Source: JACKCP01 sp034007295
Lineage (GTDB): Bacteria > Desulfobacterota > Desulfobacteria > Desulfobacterales > JACKCP01
NCBI GenBank assembly: GCA_034007295.1
Contig: JAVERC010000016.1
Coordinates: 1-64,000, forward strand
DNA length: 64,000 nucleotides
Direction of reading: 5' to 3'
The translations under genes were made by a program, and so were the position numbers. Below, one piece after another: positions 18,251 to 26,873 of this stretch. How positions within the stretch are numbered: the first letter of the stretch is position 1; the number at the start of each line of letters is the position of its first letter. The notes under the pieces were generated by a model that saw only the letters and a list, made by a program, of their open reading frames with translations, was not told where the DNA came from and made no database searches.

Positions 18251-19144
18251 ATGACTTTTACAAAATTTTTTGAAGTTTCAGGTATTACAATTCAGCTTAA
18301 CAGTGAGCTTGAGATTAAAGAAAAAACTTTTGCAGATAAATTTAATCTCTTTCTTTCAGCAGATCAAAAACCAGGGAAAGACAATGTAGAATTAAATCAT
18401 TATTTTAAAATTCCAGATTTTGATGTTAAAAATTTTGAAAAGGAAGTTTACAAAAAATCTCCCTGGGTAATTTATAAAAATTATGATCAGTGGGTTTATA
18501 TTTTAGAAACTTCGCCTGATCCCAAAGAAAAAAAAATAAGGCAGATTATTTTTTTTAATCATGATCATACAAAGGCAGATATATTTAATGGCGATCTTGT
18601 AAAAAATGCATTTTTAAAAGGTGGAGCAGGAGCTCTTACTTTGTCCCCTACAGATCAGATTCTTCTTTCAAGGCTTCTTGCTGACAGAAACGGATGTTTT
18701 CTTCATTCAGACGGAATAAAAATAAATGGTCATGGATATCTTTTTGTCGGACATTCAGGTGCCGGGAAGTCCACAATTGCAACCCTTTTAAAGGATAAAG
18801 GCGAAATTTTGTGCGATGACAGAATGATTTTAAGAAAATGGGACACAGGATATAAAATACACGGAAACTGGAGCCATGGCACTCTGCCAATTGTGTCACC
18901 TTCATCAGCACCGGTTAAAGGCATATTTTTTCTTGAGCAGTCAAATGATAATAAAATTATTCCTTCACAATCTTCAATGGAAAACATAAAAAAAATTCTT
19001 GGATGTCTTATAAAACCTCTTGAATCAAAAGACTGGTGGAATAAAATATTTGATTTAACGGAAGATATTGTCCAAAATATTCCCTGCTACAGATTGCAGT
19101 TTGATAAAAGCGGTAAAATTTATAATGAATTAATGAAGATTTAA
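18251..19144 (+). CDS. HPr-kinase-like protein, putative RiPP C-terminal serine kinase
   Basis: This 297-residue protein has a Walker A loop GHSGAGKST at residues 167-175. It is preceded by CFLHSDGI and followed by CDDRMILRKW (Asp189, Asp190), the arrangement of HPr kinase/phosphorylase. It lacks the HprK N-terminal regulatory domain and C-terminal signature, like the stand-alone homologues found in lasso-peptide clusters. PadeK of the paeninodin cluster phosphorylates the last serine of its precursor. Both precursors in this cluster end in serine, so the same reaction is the leading hypothesis. Spacing to neighbours is 11-13 bp. Confidence 0.75.
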   Translation: MTFTKFFEVSGITIQLNSELEIKEKTFADKFNLFLSADQKPGKDNVELNHYFKIPDFDVKNFEKEVYKKSPWVIYKNYDQWVYILETSPDPKEKKIRQIIFFNHDHTKADIFNGDLVKNAFLKGGAGALTLSPTDQILLSRLLADRNGCFLHSDGIKINGHGYLFVGHSGAGKSTIATLLKDKGEILCDDRMILRKWDTGYKIHGNWSHGTLPIVSPSSAPVKGIFFLEQSNDNKIIPSQSSMENIKKILGCLIKPLESKDWWNKIFDLTEDIVQNIPCYRLQFDKSGKIYNELMKI

Positions 19145-19155
19145 TAAGGCTTTAT

Positions 19156-20331
19156 ATGTCTTACAATAAACAATATATTAACAGAATTTTATTCAATAAT
19201 TCTAATTTCTTGAATAAAAAATCATCCATTCCACAAAAAATTGATATTGAGCTTACAGAACGGTGCAATAATAATTGTATTCACTGCTATATAAACCAGC
19301 CTGAAAATGATGAAGAGCTTAAAAAAAAAGAACTTTCAACCCAAAGACTTAAAGAAATAATAAAAGAAATTGCTGATCTTGGATGTCTTTCAATCAGGTT
19401 TACAGGCGGTGAACCTCTTTTAAGAAAAGATTTTAAGGAACTTTACCTTTTTACAAGAAGACAAGGCCTTAAAGTTGTTTTGTTTACAAATGCAACCCTT
19501 ATAGATGAAGAACTTGTAAGCCTTTTTGTAAAATACCCTCCAGGAGATAAAATTGAAATAACCCTTTATGGAACAGATGAAAAGTCCTATCAAAAAGCCG
19601 CCGGTGTAAAAGGAAATTTTAAAAAAGCAATAAATGGAATAAATCTTTTAGAAAAAAACAATATTTCTTTTATTGTAAAAGGTATTTATTTTTCAGGAAG
19701 AGAAAAGCAGGCACAGTCATTGATTAACTATTCCAGGCATATTCCTTATATGGATGATATGCCTTCTTTTTCCATGAATTTTGATTTAAGAGCCAGAAGA
19801 GATTCTAAAGAAAAAAATGAAATAATAAAATCACTTAGGGTTTCCCCAGAAGAAACAATAAAATTTATTTCCATGGGAAAAGAAGAATATATTAAAGGCA
19901 CTAAAGAATTTGCAAAGAAATTTATGAGGCCTGCCGGAGACAGTATTTTTAACTGTGGCTGCGGAAAAGGCGGTGCTGTTGATGCATACGGCAAATTTCA
20001 GCCCTGTCTTCTGCTTCGTCATCCGGATGCTTTATATGACCTGGAAAATGGAAGCATAAAAGATGCTTTAAATGTTTTTTTTGTTGAACTTAGAAAACAA
20101 AAATCAAAAAATTTGGATTATTTGAATAAATGTGCCAAATGTTTTTTAAGTGGTTTTTGTGAAAATTGTCCGGCCAAGTCATGGATGGAACATGGAGTTC
20201 TTGATTCTCCGGTTGATTATTATTGTGAAATTGCCCATGCAAAGGCACGTTTTTTGGGTCTTTTAAATGAAAATGAATTTGGCTGGGAAGTAAAGGACTT
20301 TGAAAAGCGAATTGCAAAATTTTGTGAATAA
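19156..20331 (+). CDS. Radical SAM/SPASM peptide maturase 1
   Basis: This 391-residue protein contains the radical SAM motif CNNNCIHC (Cys37, 41, 44) and RFTGGEPLLR for SAM binding. Its C-terminal SPASM region includes FNCGCGKGG, CAKCFLSGFCENCPAKSW and YYCEIAHAKAR, enough cysteines for two auxiliary clusters. Such enzymes install thioether or carbon-carbon crosslinks in ribosomal peptides and usually need a PqqD-type partner, encoded next. It shares its layout with maturase 2 at 21205, so the two are paralogues. The exact crosslink cannot be predicted. Confidence 0.88.
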   Translation: MSYNKQYINRILFNNSNFLNKKSSIPQKIDIELTERCNNNCIHCYINQPENDEELKKKELSTQRLKEIIKEIADLGCLSIRFTGGEPLLRKDFKELYLFTRRQGLKVVLFTNATLIDEELVSLFVKYPPGDKIEITLYGTDEKSYQKAAGVKGNFKKAINGINLLEKNNISFIVKGIYFSGREKQAQSLINYSRHIPYMDDMPSFSMNFDLRARRDSKEKNEIIKSLRVSPEETIKFISMGKEEYIKGTKEFAKKFMRPAGDSIFNCGCGKGGAVDAYGKFQPCLLLRHPDALYDLENGSIKDALNVFFVELRKQKSKNLDYLNKCAKCFLSGFCENCPAKSWMEHGVLDSPVDYYCEIAHAKARFLGLLNENEFGWEVKDFEKRIAKFCE

Positions 20332-20421
20332 ACTGCATCAAGCTTAGCTGATAGATTTTTTTGTATATTCAGCAAATTTTAAAACCCCACAATTCGGATT
20401 TTAGTAAATGGAAGGTAAAAA

Positions 20422-20727
20422 ATGGAAAACAAAATAAATGCTCAATCTGTATATCTTCCTTCAGAAGATGTTGTTTCAAGGCAGATTGAAGATGAGTTTC
20501 TTCTTGTGCCAATTGCCTCTGGAATTGGAAGTATGGAAGATGAGCTTTATACTCTTAATGAAACAGGAAGAATAATCTGGGAAAGAATGAGGCCTGGTTT
20601 AAGCGTTGAAAATCTGGCAGATGAACTTTCAAGGGAATATGATGCTTCAAGGGAAGTAATTTTTGAAGATATCTGCGGAATTTTAAATGAGCTTTTAAAA
20701 CTTAAAATGGTTGAAAAGGTTGAATAG
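20422..20727 (+). CDS. PqqD-family RiPP recognition element
   Basis: This 101-residue stand-alone winged-helix protein has the PqqD pattern: a conserved strand region DEFLLVPIASGIGSMEDELYTLN, then NETGRIIWERM, a helix (VENLADELSREYD) and a C-terminal helix ICGILNELLKLKMVE. PqqD-type proteins bind leader peptides and present them to radical SAM enzymes. Its likely ligand is the WKKPEL motif shared by the two precursors downstream; in lasso peptides the equivalent leader motif is YxxPxL. The 3' end overlaps the next gene by 17 bp. Confidence 0.88.
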   Translation: MENKINAQSVYLPSEDVVSRQIEDEFLLVPIASGIGSMEDELYTLNETGRIIWERMRPGLSVENLADELSREYDASREVIFEDICGILNELLKLKMVEKVE

Positions 20728-21199
20728 AAATAAAAGCTCTGTTTTATTGTCAGGGGAAAATTTTGCAGAAATAATGGAGTCTGTTTTAAAAAAAAATGCA
20801 GATTTTAAATTTACTGCAAAAGGATACAGCATGTCCCCTTTTATAAAAGATCTGGATATTTTGATTATATCTCCCTTAAAAAAAAATCCTGGTTTTGGTG
20901 ATGTTGCAGCTGTAAAAAATAAAGTAAATGGATTTATTATTGTTCATAGAATTATTTTTAAATATAAAAACAAGTTTTTGCTAAAAGGTGATAACTTGAA
21001 AAGCTGCGACGGATTTTATTATAGAGAAGAGATTTTGGGGATTGTTTCAAGTGTTTTTAGAAATAATAAAAAAATATGGTTTGGTAAAAAAATTATTGGC
21101 TTTCTTTCTCTGGTTAAAATTTTAAATTTTGTAATTTTGCCTTGTTTGAGATTTGTTAAGCAAAATTTTTTGTATTTAAAAAAAGTTTTAAAAAAGTAA
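20711..21199 (+). CDS. S26B/SipW-like serine peptidase of the RiPP cluster
   Basis: This 162-residue protein has GYSMSPF with the likely nucleophile Ser40. VHRI (His79), KGDN (Asp94) and Asp100 follow, the pattern of ER/SipW-type S26B signal peptidases, which use Ser/His rather than Ser/Lys. There is no N-terminal anchor; a hydrophobic segment lies near residues 128-146. It starts with TTG inside the pqqD-like gene, so the two are coupled. It probably removes the leader peptide, since the ABC exporter lacks a C39 peptidase domain; this is inference. Confidence 0.75.
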   Translation: MKRLNRNKSSVLLSGENFAEIMESVLKKNADFKFTAKGYSMSPFIKDLDILIISPLKKNPGFGDVAAVKNKVNGFIIVHRIIFKYKNKFLLKGDNLKSCDGFYYREEILGIVSSVFRNNKKIWFGKKIIGFLSLVKILNFVILPCLRFVKQNFLYLKKVLKK

Positions 21200-21204
21200 T
21201 TAAT

Positions 21205-22314
21205 ATGTCTGAATATATAAAAAAAAATTTAAGGCTTCCTGAATTTGATTTATGGGAGAAAAAAAAGAGCAATAATTCACTTTTTTCATTTACTCTTGAG
21301 CTTACTGCCAGATGCAATAATAATTGCAGACATTGTTATATAAATTTACCTTCCAATGACAAAGATGCAATGCAAAAAGAGCTTGGTTTTGATGAAATTA
21401 AAAAAATTGCTGATGAAGCTGTTGAACTTGGAGCCCTATGGTGTCTTATAACCGGCGGAGAGCCTCTTTTGCGTGAAGATTTTGAAGAAATTTATATTTA
21501 TCTCAAAAGAAAAGGCCTTTTTGTAAGCGTTTTTACAAACGGAGTTTTAATAAATGAAAACCATATAAAATTGTTTAAAAAATATCCGCCCAGAGATTTG
21601 GAAATTACTGTTTATGGTATAACTAAAAATATTTATGGAAAAGTTACACAAAAGCCTCAAAATTTTGAGCCTTTTATGGAAAATATAAAACTTTTAATTG
21701 AAAATAATATTAAGGTAAGTTTAAAAAATGTTGTAATAAAATCCAATCTGAGTGAATTTGATGAAATTTCAAAATTTTGCAGGAAATATTCTGTTTCTCC
21801 CTACAGGTTTGATCCTCTTATTCATCTCCGACTTGATCGCAGCGAAAAAAGAAATGATGAGATAAAAAAAGAAAGGCTTTTGCCTGAAGAAATTGCAGAA
21901 TTAGAAAAATCTGATTATAAAAGATTTTCTTCAATGCAAAGAAATTGCGAAATTCTTATCCTAAATAAGGAACTTAAAGAAAATAACTATCTTTTTTCAT
22001 GTGGTGCCGGCCTTTCAGAATTTGTTGTCAGTTATAACGGATATTTTAGATTGTGTTCATCCCTTTGCCATCCAGATTGTATTTATGATTTGAAAAAAGG
22101 CTCAATCAAAGACGCAAGACAAAATTTTGTGCCTAAAATAAGAGCCATAAAGAGTTTTAATAAAGAATTTTTAAGTAATTGTTCAAAATGTAAAATAATA
22201 AATCTCTGTCTTTGGTGTCCTGCCCATGCATATTTGGAAACAGGACATCTTGATTCATATGTTGAATATTTTTGTGAAGTTGCAAAGGCCAGGGAAAATA
22301 TAATAAAATGTTGA
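21205..22314 (+). CDS. Radical SAM/SPASM peptide maturase 2
   Basis: This 369-residue protein has the radical SAM motif CNNNCRHC (Cys37, 41, 44) and LITGGEPLLRED. SPASM cysteines lie in FSCGAG, RLCSSLCHPDC, CSKCKIINLCLWC and YFCEVAKAR. It has the same architecture as maturase 1, with the first cluster cysteines at identical positions. Two maturases and two precursors suggest either one enzyme per peptide or two sequential modifications. It lies five bases after the peptidase gene and 65 bases before the first precursor. Confidence 0.88.
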   Translation: MSEYIKKNLRLPEFDLWEKKKSNNSLFSFTLELTARCNNNCRHCYINLPSNDKDAMQKELGFDEIKKIADEAVELGALWCLITGGEPLLREDFEEIYIYLKRKGLFVSVFTNGVLINENHIKLFKKYPPRDLEITVYGITKNIYGKVTQKPQNFEPFMENIKLLIENNIKVSLKNVVIKSNLSEFDEISKFCRKYSVSPYRFDPLIHLRLDRSEKRNDEIKKERLLPEEIAELEKSDYKRFSSMQRNCEILILNKELKENNYLFSCGAGLSEFVVSYNGYFRLCSSLCHPDCIYDLKKGSIKDARQNFVPKIRAIKSFNKEFLSNCSKCKIINLCLWCPAHAYLETGHLDSYVEYFCEVAKARENIIKC

Positions 22315-22379
22315 CATTTCGTGAAGCTTTGATTTATATATTTATCTTATAATTTTACAAGAATTTTTTTGGAGGATGT

Positions 22380-22556
22380 ATGAAAAAGGAATGGAAAAAA
22401 CCTGAGTTGAAAATTTTTGTGCGAGGTACTTCAGAAGAAACAGTTTTATGGGCCTGCAAAACACCTTCTTATCTTGGAACAGAATATGGTCCGGGAACAA
22501 CAGATTGCACTGTATTTGAACAAGGTTATGCATGCAGCGGTAACCAGCAAAGTTAA
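22380..22556 (+). CDS. RiPP precursor peptide A (58 aa, three cysteines)
   Basis: A small ORF begins with ATG at 22380 after an excellent ribosome binding site, GGAGGA, at 22371-22376. The leader has WKKPELKIF at residues 5-13 and EE at 19-20. The C-terminal part is rich in Gly, Thr and Tyr, with Cys26, Cys43 and Cys52, and ends GNQQS. Residues 5-27 match precursor B in the same register at 15 of 23 positions, while the remainder diverges except for the cysteines. That is the expected leader/core pattern of a radical-SAM-modified peptide. The terminal serine is the proposed phosphorylation site. Confidence 0.8.
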   Translation: MKKEWKKPELKIFVRGTSEETVLWACKTPSYLGTEYGPGTTDCTVFEQGYACSGNQQS

Positions 22557-22636
22557 TAAAAAAGAATTAATCTTGATTAATTTATAAAATCTCTTATATA
22601 TTCTCATATACATTTAAGTATGGAGTGTATTTAGAG

Positions 22637-22819
22637 ATGGGAAAAAAATATAAGGTTTGGAAAAAGCCAGAGTTAAAAGTTTTTACAAAAGGTAAAGCAG
22701 AAGAACAGGTACTTGGAGTATGTAAACAGCATGGTTCATGGTTTAACGGAGGCCCTGTTTCTCTTGTGGGTTGTGGAAGTCATACCGGCTATTTTTGCCA
22801 ATACAACAATGTTTCATAA
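22637..22819 (+). CDS. RiPP precursor peptide B (60 aa, three cysteines)
   Basis: I chose ATG 22637, because the in-frame GTG at 22625 sits inside the only Shine-Dalgarno-like GGAG (22622-22625). The leader carries WKKPELKVF at residues 8-16 and EE at 22-23. The putative core has Cys29, Cys46 and Cys54, giving C-x16-C-x7-C against C-x16-C-x8-C in peptide A. It is rich in Gly, Ser and aromatic residues and ends YNNVS. Paralogous leaders with divergent cores directly beside maturases and an exporter make a structural or regulatory protein unlikely. Confidence 0.8.
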   Translation: MGKKYKVWKKPELKVFTKGKAEEQVLGVCKQHGSWFNGGPVSLVGCGSHTGYFCQYNNVS

Positions 22820-22869
22820 TTTTATTTTTTAAAATTTAAGTTTTTTTATGGGTTATCTGGAAATAAGTC

Positions 22870-24690
22870 TTGCCTTCCTTTACAAAAACATCTGAAAAAT
22901 TAAAATATGCATTAAAAATAGATAAAGCTGTTTTATTTGTCTTAAAGGCATCTCCAAAGACAGCTTTTTTTTCTTTTTTTATTGTAATTGTTCAGGGACT
23001 TCTTCCGGTTGCAGGTCTTTATCTTATAAAATTGATTATTGACTGTGTATCAGATGGTGTTTCCAAAGGAAATTTTGCTGATTTTAAACAAATTTTAATT
23101 TTAATTTCACTTGCAGCACTTGTTGAGCTTTTATCAGTGCTTTGTCAGCAGCTTTCTTCAATAACACTAAATTATCTGTCAATTTCTGTTTCAGATTATG
23201 TATACAAAGTTTTACATGAAAAATCAGTTTCTGCAGATCTTGAGTATTATGAAAATTCTAAATATTTTGATACCCTTCACAGGGCTCAGCAGGAAGGTCC
23301 TTACAGGCCCGTAAAAATAGTAAACGGACTTAGCCGGCTTTTTCAAAGTACAATTTCTCTTGCAGGTATTACAGTTCTGCTTTTTTCATTTCACTGGTCT
23401 GCGTCTTTTATACTCATGGCTGCTGTAATTCCTGGAATTATTGTCAAAATAAAATTTGCAGGAATTAAATTCAATTGGGCAAGAAGCAGAACACAAAATG
23501 AAAGAGAAGCATCCTATTTAAACTGGCTTATAACAGGTTATTATTCAGTAAAAGAAATCAGGCTTTTTAATACAGGTAAATTTTTTATTGATAAATTTGC
23601 AGGGATCAGAAAAAAATTAAAACTTGAAGAAATAAATATTTCAAAAAAAAGAGCTTTTTTTGAGTTTATATCCCAGTTTTTTTCAGTAGCAGCTGTTTTT
23701 GGAGCACTTTTTTTTATTGCTTGCAATGCTTTGAAAGGACTTATTTCTGTTGGTTCTATGGTTATGTATTATCAGGGTTTTCAAAAAGGGCTTGTTTTTT
23801 TCAAAAATTTTCTTGGTTCCCTTGCAGAGCTTTATGAAGATAACCTGTTTATAGCAAATTTTTATGAGTTCCTTGATGTAAAAAATAAAATAAAAAACCC
23901 TGAAAATCCAATCCCATTTCCAAAAAAAATTATATCAGGCATAGAGTTTAAAAATGTAAGCTTTAAATATCCTGGAACAAAAAAATATGTATTAAAAAAT
24001 CTTTCCTTTAAAATCAAGCCTGGTCAGACTGCTGCAATTGCCGGAGAAAACGGTGCAGGAAAATCAACTCTTGTAAAACTTTTATGCCGTTTTTACGACC
24101 CTGATGAAGGCAGGATTTTAATTGATGGGAAATCTTTGACTGAATTTGATATTGAGGACTTGAGAAAAAATACAAGCGTTCTTTTTCAGGATTTTGTTCA
24201 ATATCATTTTGATGTTAAAACAAATATCTGGATGGGCGATACAAGTTTATCAATAAATTCATACAAAATAAGGTCAGCTGCAAAAAAGGCAGGCATAGAC
24301 TCAGTTATAGAAGAGTTCCCTGATGGTTATGAAACAATTTTAGGCAAGCTTTTTAAAAACGGTGAGGAATTAAGCAAAGGTCAATGGCAGAAAATAGCAC
24401 TTGCCAGGGCATTTTTAAAACAAAGTTCAATTGTCATTCTTGATGAACCATCAAGTTCCCTTGATCCAGAAAGTGAATTTGAAATTTTTACAGGAATAAA
24501 AGAACTTCTCAAAGAGCGAATTTCACTAATAATAAGCCATAGATTTTCAACTATCAAATCATCAGATACTGTTATTGTTTTAAGCAAAGGTCAATTAAAA
24601 GGGCAGGGCAATCATTTTGAACTTATTGAAAATAATTTTCTTTATAAGTCATGGTATGAAAAGCAGTCTTTTGTTGAAAAAAAACATTGA
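22870..24690 (+). CDS. ABC transporter, fused permease/ATPase (putative RiPP exporter)
   Basis: This 606-residue half-transporter has an N-terminal membrane domain (about five to six segments to residue 320) and a C-terminal ATPase. The ATPase has Walker A GENGAGKST (about residue 391), signature LSKGQWQK (about 501), Walker B IVILDEP and an ISHR switch. No C39 peptidase domain precedes the membrane part, so leader removal must be done elsewhere. It probably dimerises and exports the modified peptides. It starts at a TTG 50 bp after precursor B and ends the RiPP block. Confidence 0.88.
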   Translation: MPSFTKTSEKLKYALKIDKAVLFVLKASPKTAFFSFFIVIVQGLLPVAGLYLIKLIIDCVSDGVSKGNFADFKQILILISLAALVELLSVLCQQLSSITLNYLSISVSDYVYKVLHEKSVSADLEYYENSKYFDTLHRAQQEGPYRPVKIVNGLSRLFQSTISLAGITVLLFSFHWSASFILMAAVIPGIIVKIKFAGIKFNWARSRTQNEREASYLNWLITGYYSVKEIRLFNTGKFFIDKFAGIRKKLKLEEINISKKRAFFEFISQFFSVAAVFGALFFIACNALKGLISVGSMVMYYQGFQKGLVFFKNFLGSLAELYEDNLFIANFYEFLDVKNKIKNPENPIPFPKKIISGIEFKNVSFKYPGTKKYVLKNLSFKIKPGQTAAIAGENGAGKSTLVKLLCRFYDPDEGRILIDGKSLTEFDIEDLRKNTSVLFQDFVQYHFDVKTNIWMGDTSLSINSYKIRSAAKKAGIDSVIEEFPDGYETILGKLFKNGEELSKGQWQKIALARAFLKQSSIVILDEPSSSLDPESEFEIFTGIKELLKERISLIISHRFSTIKSSDTVIVLSKGQLKGQGNHFELIENNFLYKSWYEKQSFVEKKH

Positions 24691-24714
24691 TTTTATAATT
24701 AATGAATTATAAAA
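24691..24714 (+). terminator. AT-only hairpin after the RiPP exporter
   Basis: A perfect 10-bp inverted repeat (TTTTATAATT / AATTATAAAA) with a 4-base loop directly follows the exporter stop codon. It has no GC pairs and no downstream T-run, so termination would be weak. It may only attenuate transcription into the following glycosyltransferase gene. Confidence 0.35.
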
Positions 24715-24802
24715 GTACGCTATATAAAATATAAAAATATTGTTTAGGATAATTTATATTAAGCTTAAAAGGTTTGGAGTTAATTTTTTTTAAGGGTTTT
24801 TT

Positions 24803-26242
24803 ATGCTTCGTGAAAAAGCTTTGATTATTAACAGGCTTCATAAGATATTGGATGCTTTTTTGACAATTACTGCTTTTATAATTGCTTATACAAGCAAAAA
24901 AGGACTTACATCTGTCTTTGGAGGATTGTCAGATGGAGAAAATTACAGCCTTGTACTTTTTATAATTTTGGTTGTATGGTATTTTGTTTTTGAGTTTTAC
25001 GATAATTATTCTTCATTCAGGCAAAAAAGCCTTATTAAAATATTCTTTGATTTGTACAAATCAATTATTTGTTCTCTCATGATTCTTACTGTTATTTTAT
25101 ATTTTTTTAAGCTCACACATATAAGCAGGGGGCTGATTTTATTATTTGTTTTTGCAGATATTGTTATTTTGTCTTTGTCCAAATTTTTTATTTATAAAAT
25201 TTTGGGAAGAATAAGAAAAAAAGGATTTAATTTTAGAAATATTCTTGTTGTCGGAAGCAGGACAAGAGCTAGAAATTTTATTGAATCTGTTATAAAAAAT
25301 AAAAATTCAGGATACAAAATTGTCGGGTGTCTTGAAACAGAATCCGGCCTGAATGGCCAGTCTGTTTACGCTGATATAAAGATAACAGGCATTATAAGTG
25401 ATTTAAGAACAATTCTTGAAGAACAAATAATAGATGAGCTTGTTTTTGCAATGCCCCTAAAGAAAATTGAAAATGCAGATAAATATTTAGCCATAGCAGA
25501 AGATATGGGAGTTAAATGCCGGATTATTCCGGATTGGCAGCTTCATTACCTTATGTTTAAGCCTGATGTTGCTACAATAAGATTTGAGTCTTTTTTGGGG
25601 ACTCCGACAATGGCACTTCATATGATAACAAATAATGACAGGCTTCTTATTTATAAGACAATAGGTGATTATTTGTTTTGTTTTTTTGCATTTGTTGTGT
25701 TTTTTCCATTGATTTTAATTATAGCTTTTCTAATTAAGATTAGCTCAAAGGGTCCTGTCTTTTATAAGCAAAAAAGACTTGGACTGAATGGACGAATTTT
25801 TGATGTTTACAAATTCAGGACAATGGTAAACGATGCTGATAAACATATAGAAGAATTAAAAATTTTAAATGAAGCTGATGGGCCGGCATTTAAAATAAAA
25901 AAAGATCCAAGAGTTATTCCCTGGATCGGGACTTTTTTAAGAAAAACAAGTCTTGATGAGCTTCCCCAGATTATTAATGTTTTAAAGGGTGAAATGAGTC
26001 TTGTAGGGCCAAGGCCGCCTCTTCCTTCAGAGGTAAAAGAATATGAAATCTGGCAGAGAAGAAGACTTTCAATGAAACCTGGCCTTACCTGTATATGGCA
26101 GATTTCTCCAGGGAGAAATGATATAAGATTTGAAGAATGGATGAAAATGGACCTTTATTATATTGATAACTGGTCTTTATGGCTTGATGTTAAGCTGATA
26201 GTAAGTACTGTGAGATCAGTTCTTACAGGAGCAGGAAGATAA
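24803..26242 (+). CDS. Undecaprenyl-phosphate sugar phosphotransferase (WbaP/WcaJ-like)
   Basis: This 479-residue protein has four N-terminal membrane segments, a Rossmann-like middle domain (ILVVGSRTRARNFIE), a fifth membrane segment near residues 285-310, and a catalytic domain with KRLGLNGRIFDVYKFRTM, DELPQIINVLKGEMSLVGPRPP and GLTCIWQISPGRNDI. It transfers a sugar-1-phosphate to undecaprenyl phosphate, the first step of repeat-unit synthesis at the inner membrane. It opens the export block of the polysaccharide locus. The sugar is probably a hexose, but this is not readable from sequence. Confidence 0.92.
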   Translation: MLREKALIINRLHKILDAFLTITAFIIAYTSKKGLTSVFGGLSDGENYSLVLFIILVVWYFVFEFYDNYSSFRQKSLIKIFFDLYKSIICSLMILTVILYFFKLTHISRGLILLFVFADIVILSLSKFFIYKILGRIRKKGFNFRNILVVGSRTRARNFIESVIKNKNSGYKIVGCLETESGLNGQSVYADIKITGIISDLRTILEEQIIDELVFAMPLKKIENADKYLAIAEDMGVKCRIIPDWQLHYLMFKPDVATIRFESFLGTPTMALHMITNNDRLLIYKTIGDYLFCFFAFVVFFPLILIIAFLIKISSKGPVFYKQKRLGLNGRIFDVYKFRTMVNDADKHIEELKILNEADGPAFKIKKDPRVIPWIGTFLRKTSLDELPQIINVLKGEMSLVGPRPPLPSEVKEYEIWQRRRLSMKPGLTCIWQISPGRNDIRFEEWMKMDLYYIDNWSLWLDVKLIVSTVRSVLTGAGR

Positions 26243-26254
26243 AAAGGAGGAAAT

Positions 26255-26863
26255 ATGAAAAAAATTACTTTTACGATTTTATTTTTGGCTTGTTTTTTAT
26301 GGCTTGGGAATGCTTTTGGAAATGAGTGGAAGCAAAATTTTTTCAATACAGCATTAAGTTTTAATTATGACATGGCAGTTGAGAATGCAATTGAGTCTGG
26401 TATTTCAATTGAGGAAATTGTGGTTTTGTCTTCAGAGCTTGGATATGACAATCTTTATGCGGCAGGTAAAATTTGTGTTTTGTCTGATGAAATGGCAAAG
26501 AATGGCAAATTCGGGCAGAATTTAAATGATGTTGAAGACCAGATCATCAGAGGAGGAATTGATCCTGCAACTGCTGCAAAGGCAAAAACTATGACAAGTT
26601 CTGATTTAAATTCTCTTGTTAATTCAGGAAGTATTAGTATCCCTGGAAATGTAGAACTTACAATGAATTATGAACGCTATTACGGAGCACCTGAGGAAGA
26701 AATCAACGACGGCCGTGAAAGGGTTTTTAAAGATAATCAGGAAGATCAGGGTCTTGGGTTTGGAGATGATCCGGGATTAGGTGGCGGACGTCTTGTAATG
26801 AATCAGTTTAATTTTAGTTTTGGCGACAATATTACCCAGTTTATTTCACCTTCAGCACCATAA
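26255..26863 (+). CDS. Secreted protein of unknown function in the export block
   Basis: This 202-residue protein has a clear signal peptide (ITFTILFLACFLWLGNAFG). The mature part has a helical first half with SSELGYDNLYAAGKICVLS and a Gly/Asp-rich tail with DDPGLGGGRLV, ending in QFISPSAP. I do not recognise the family. An AAAAGGAGG site precedes the ATG. It lies 12 bp after the initiating transferase and 10 bp before an outer-membrane barrel gene, so a periplasmic or surface role in polysaccharide export is likely but inferred. Confidence 0.6.
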   Translation: MKKITFTILFLACFLWLGNAFGNEWKQNFFNTALSFNYDMAVENAIESGISIEEIVVLSSELGYDNLYAAGKICVLSDEMAKNGKFGQNLNDVEDQIIRGGIDPATAAKAKTMTSSDLNSLVNSGSISIPGNVELTMNYERYYGAPEEEINDGRERVFKDNQEDQGLGFGDDPGLGGGRLVMNQFNFSFGDNITQFISPSAP

Positions 26864-26873
26864 GGTTGTTATT

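Noticed and set aside
17101..24690. Lasso-peptide cluster
   Set aside because: The kinase, nucleotidyltransferase and PqqD-type protein are lasso-associated, but no asparagine-synthetase-like cyclase or transglutaminase-like leader protease is present, while two SPASM radical SAM enzymes are.
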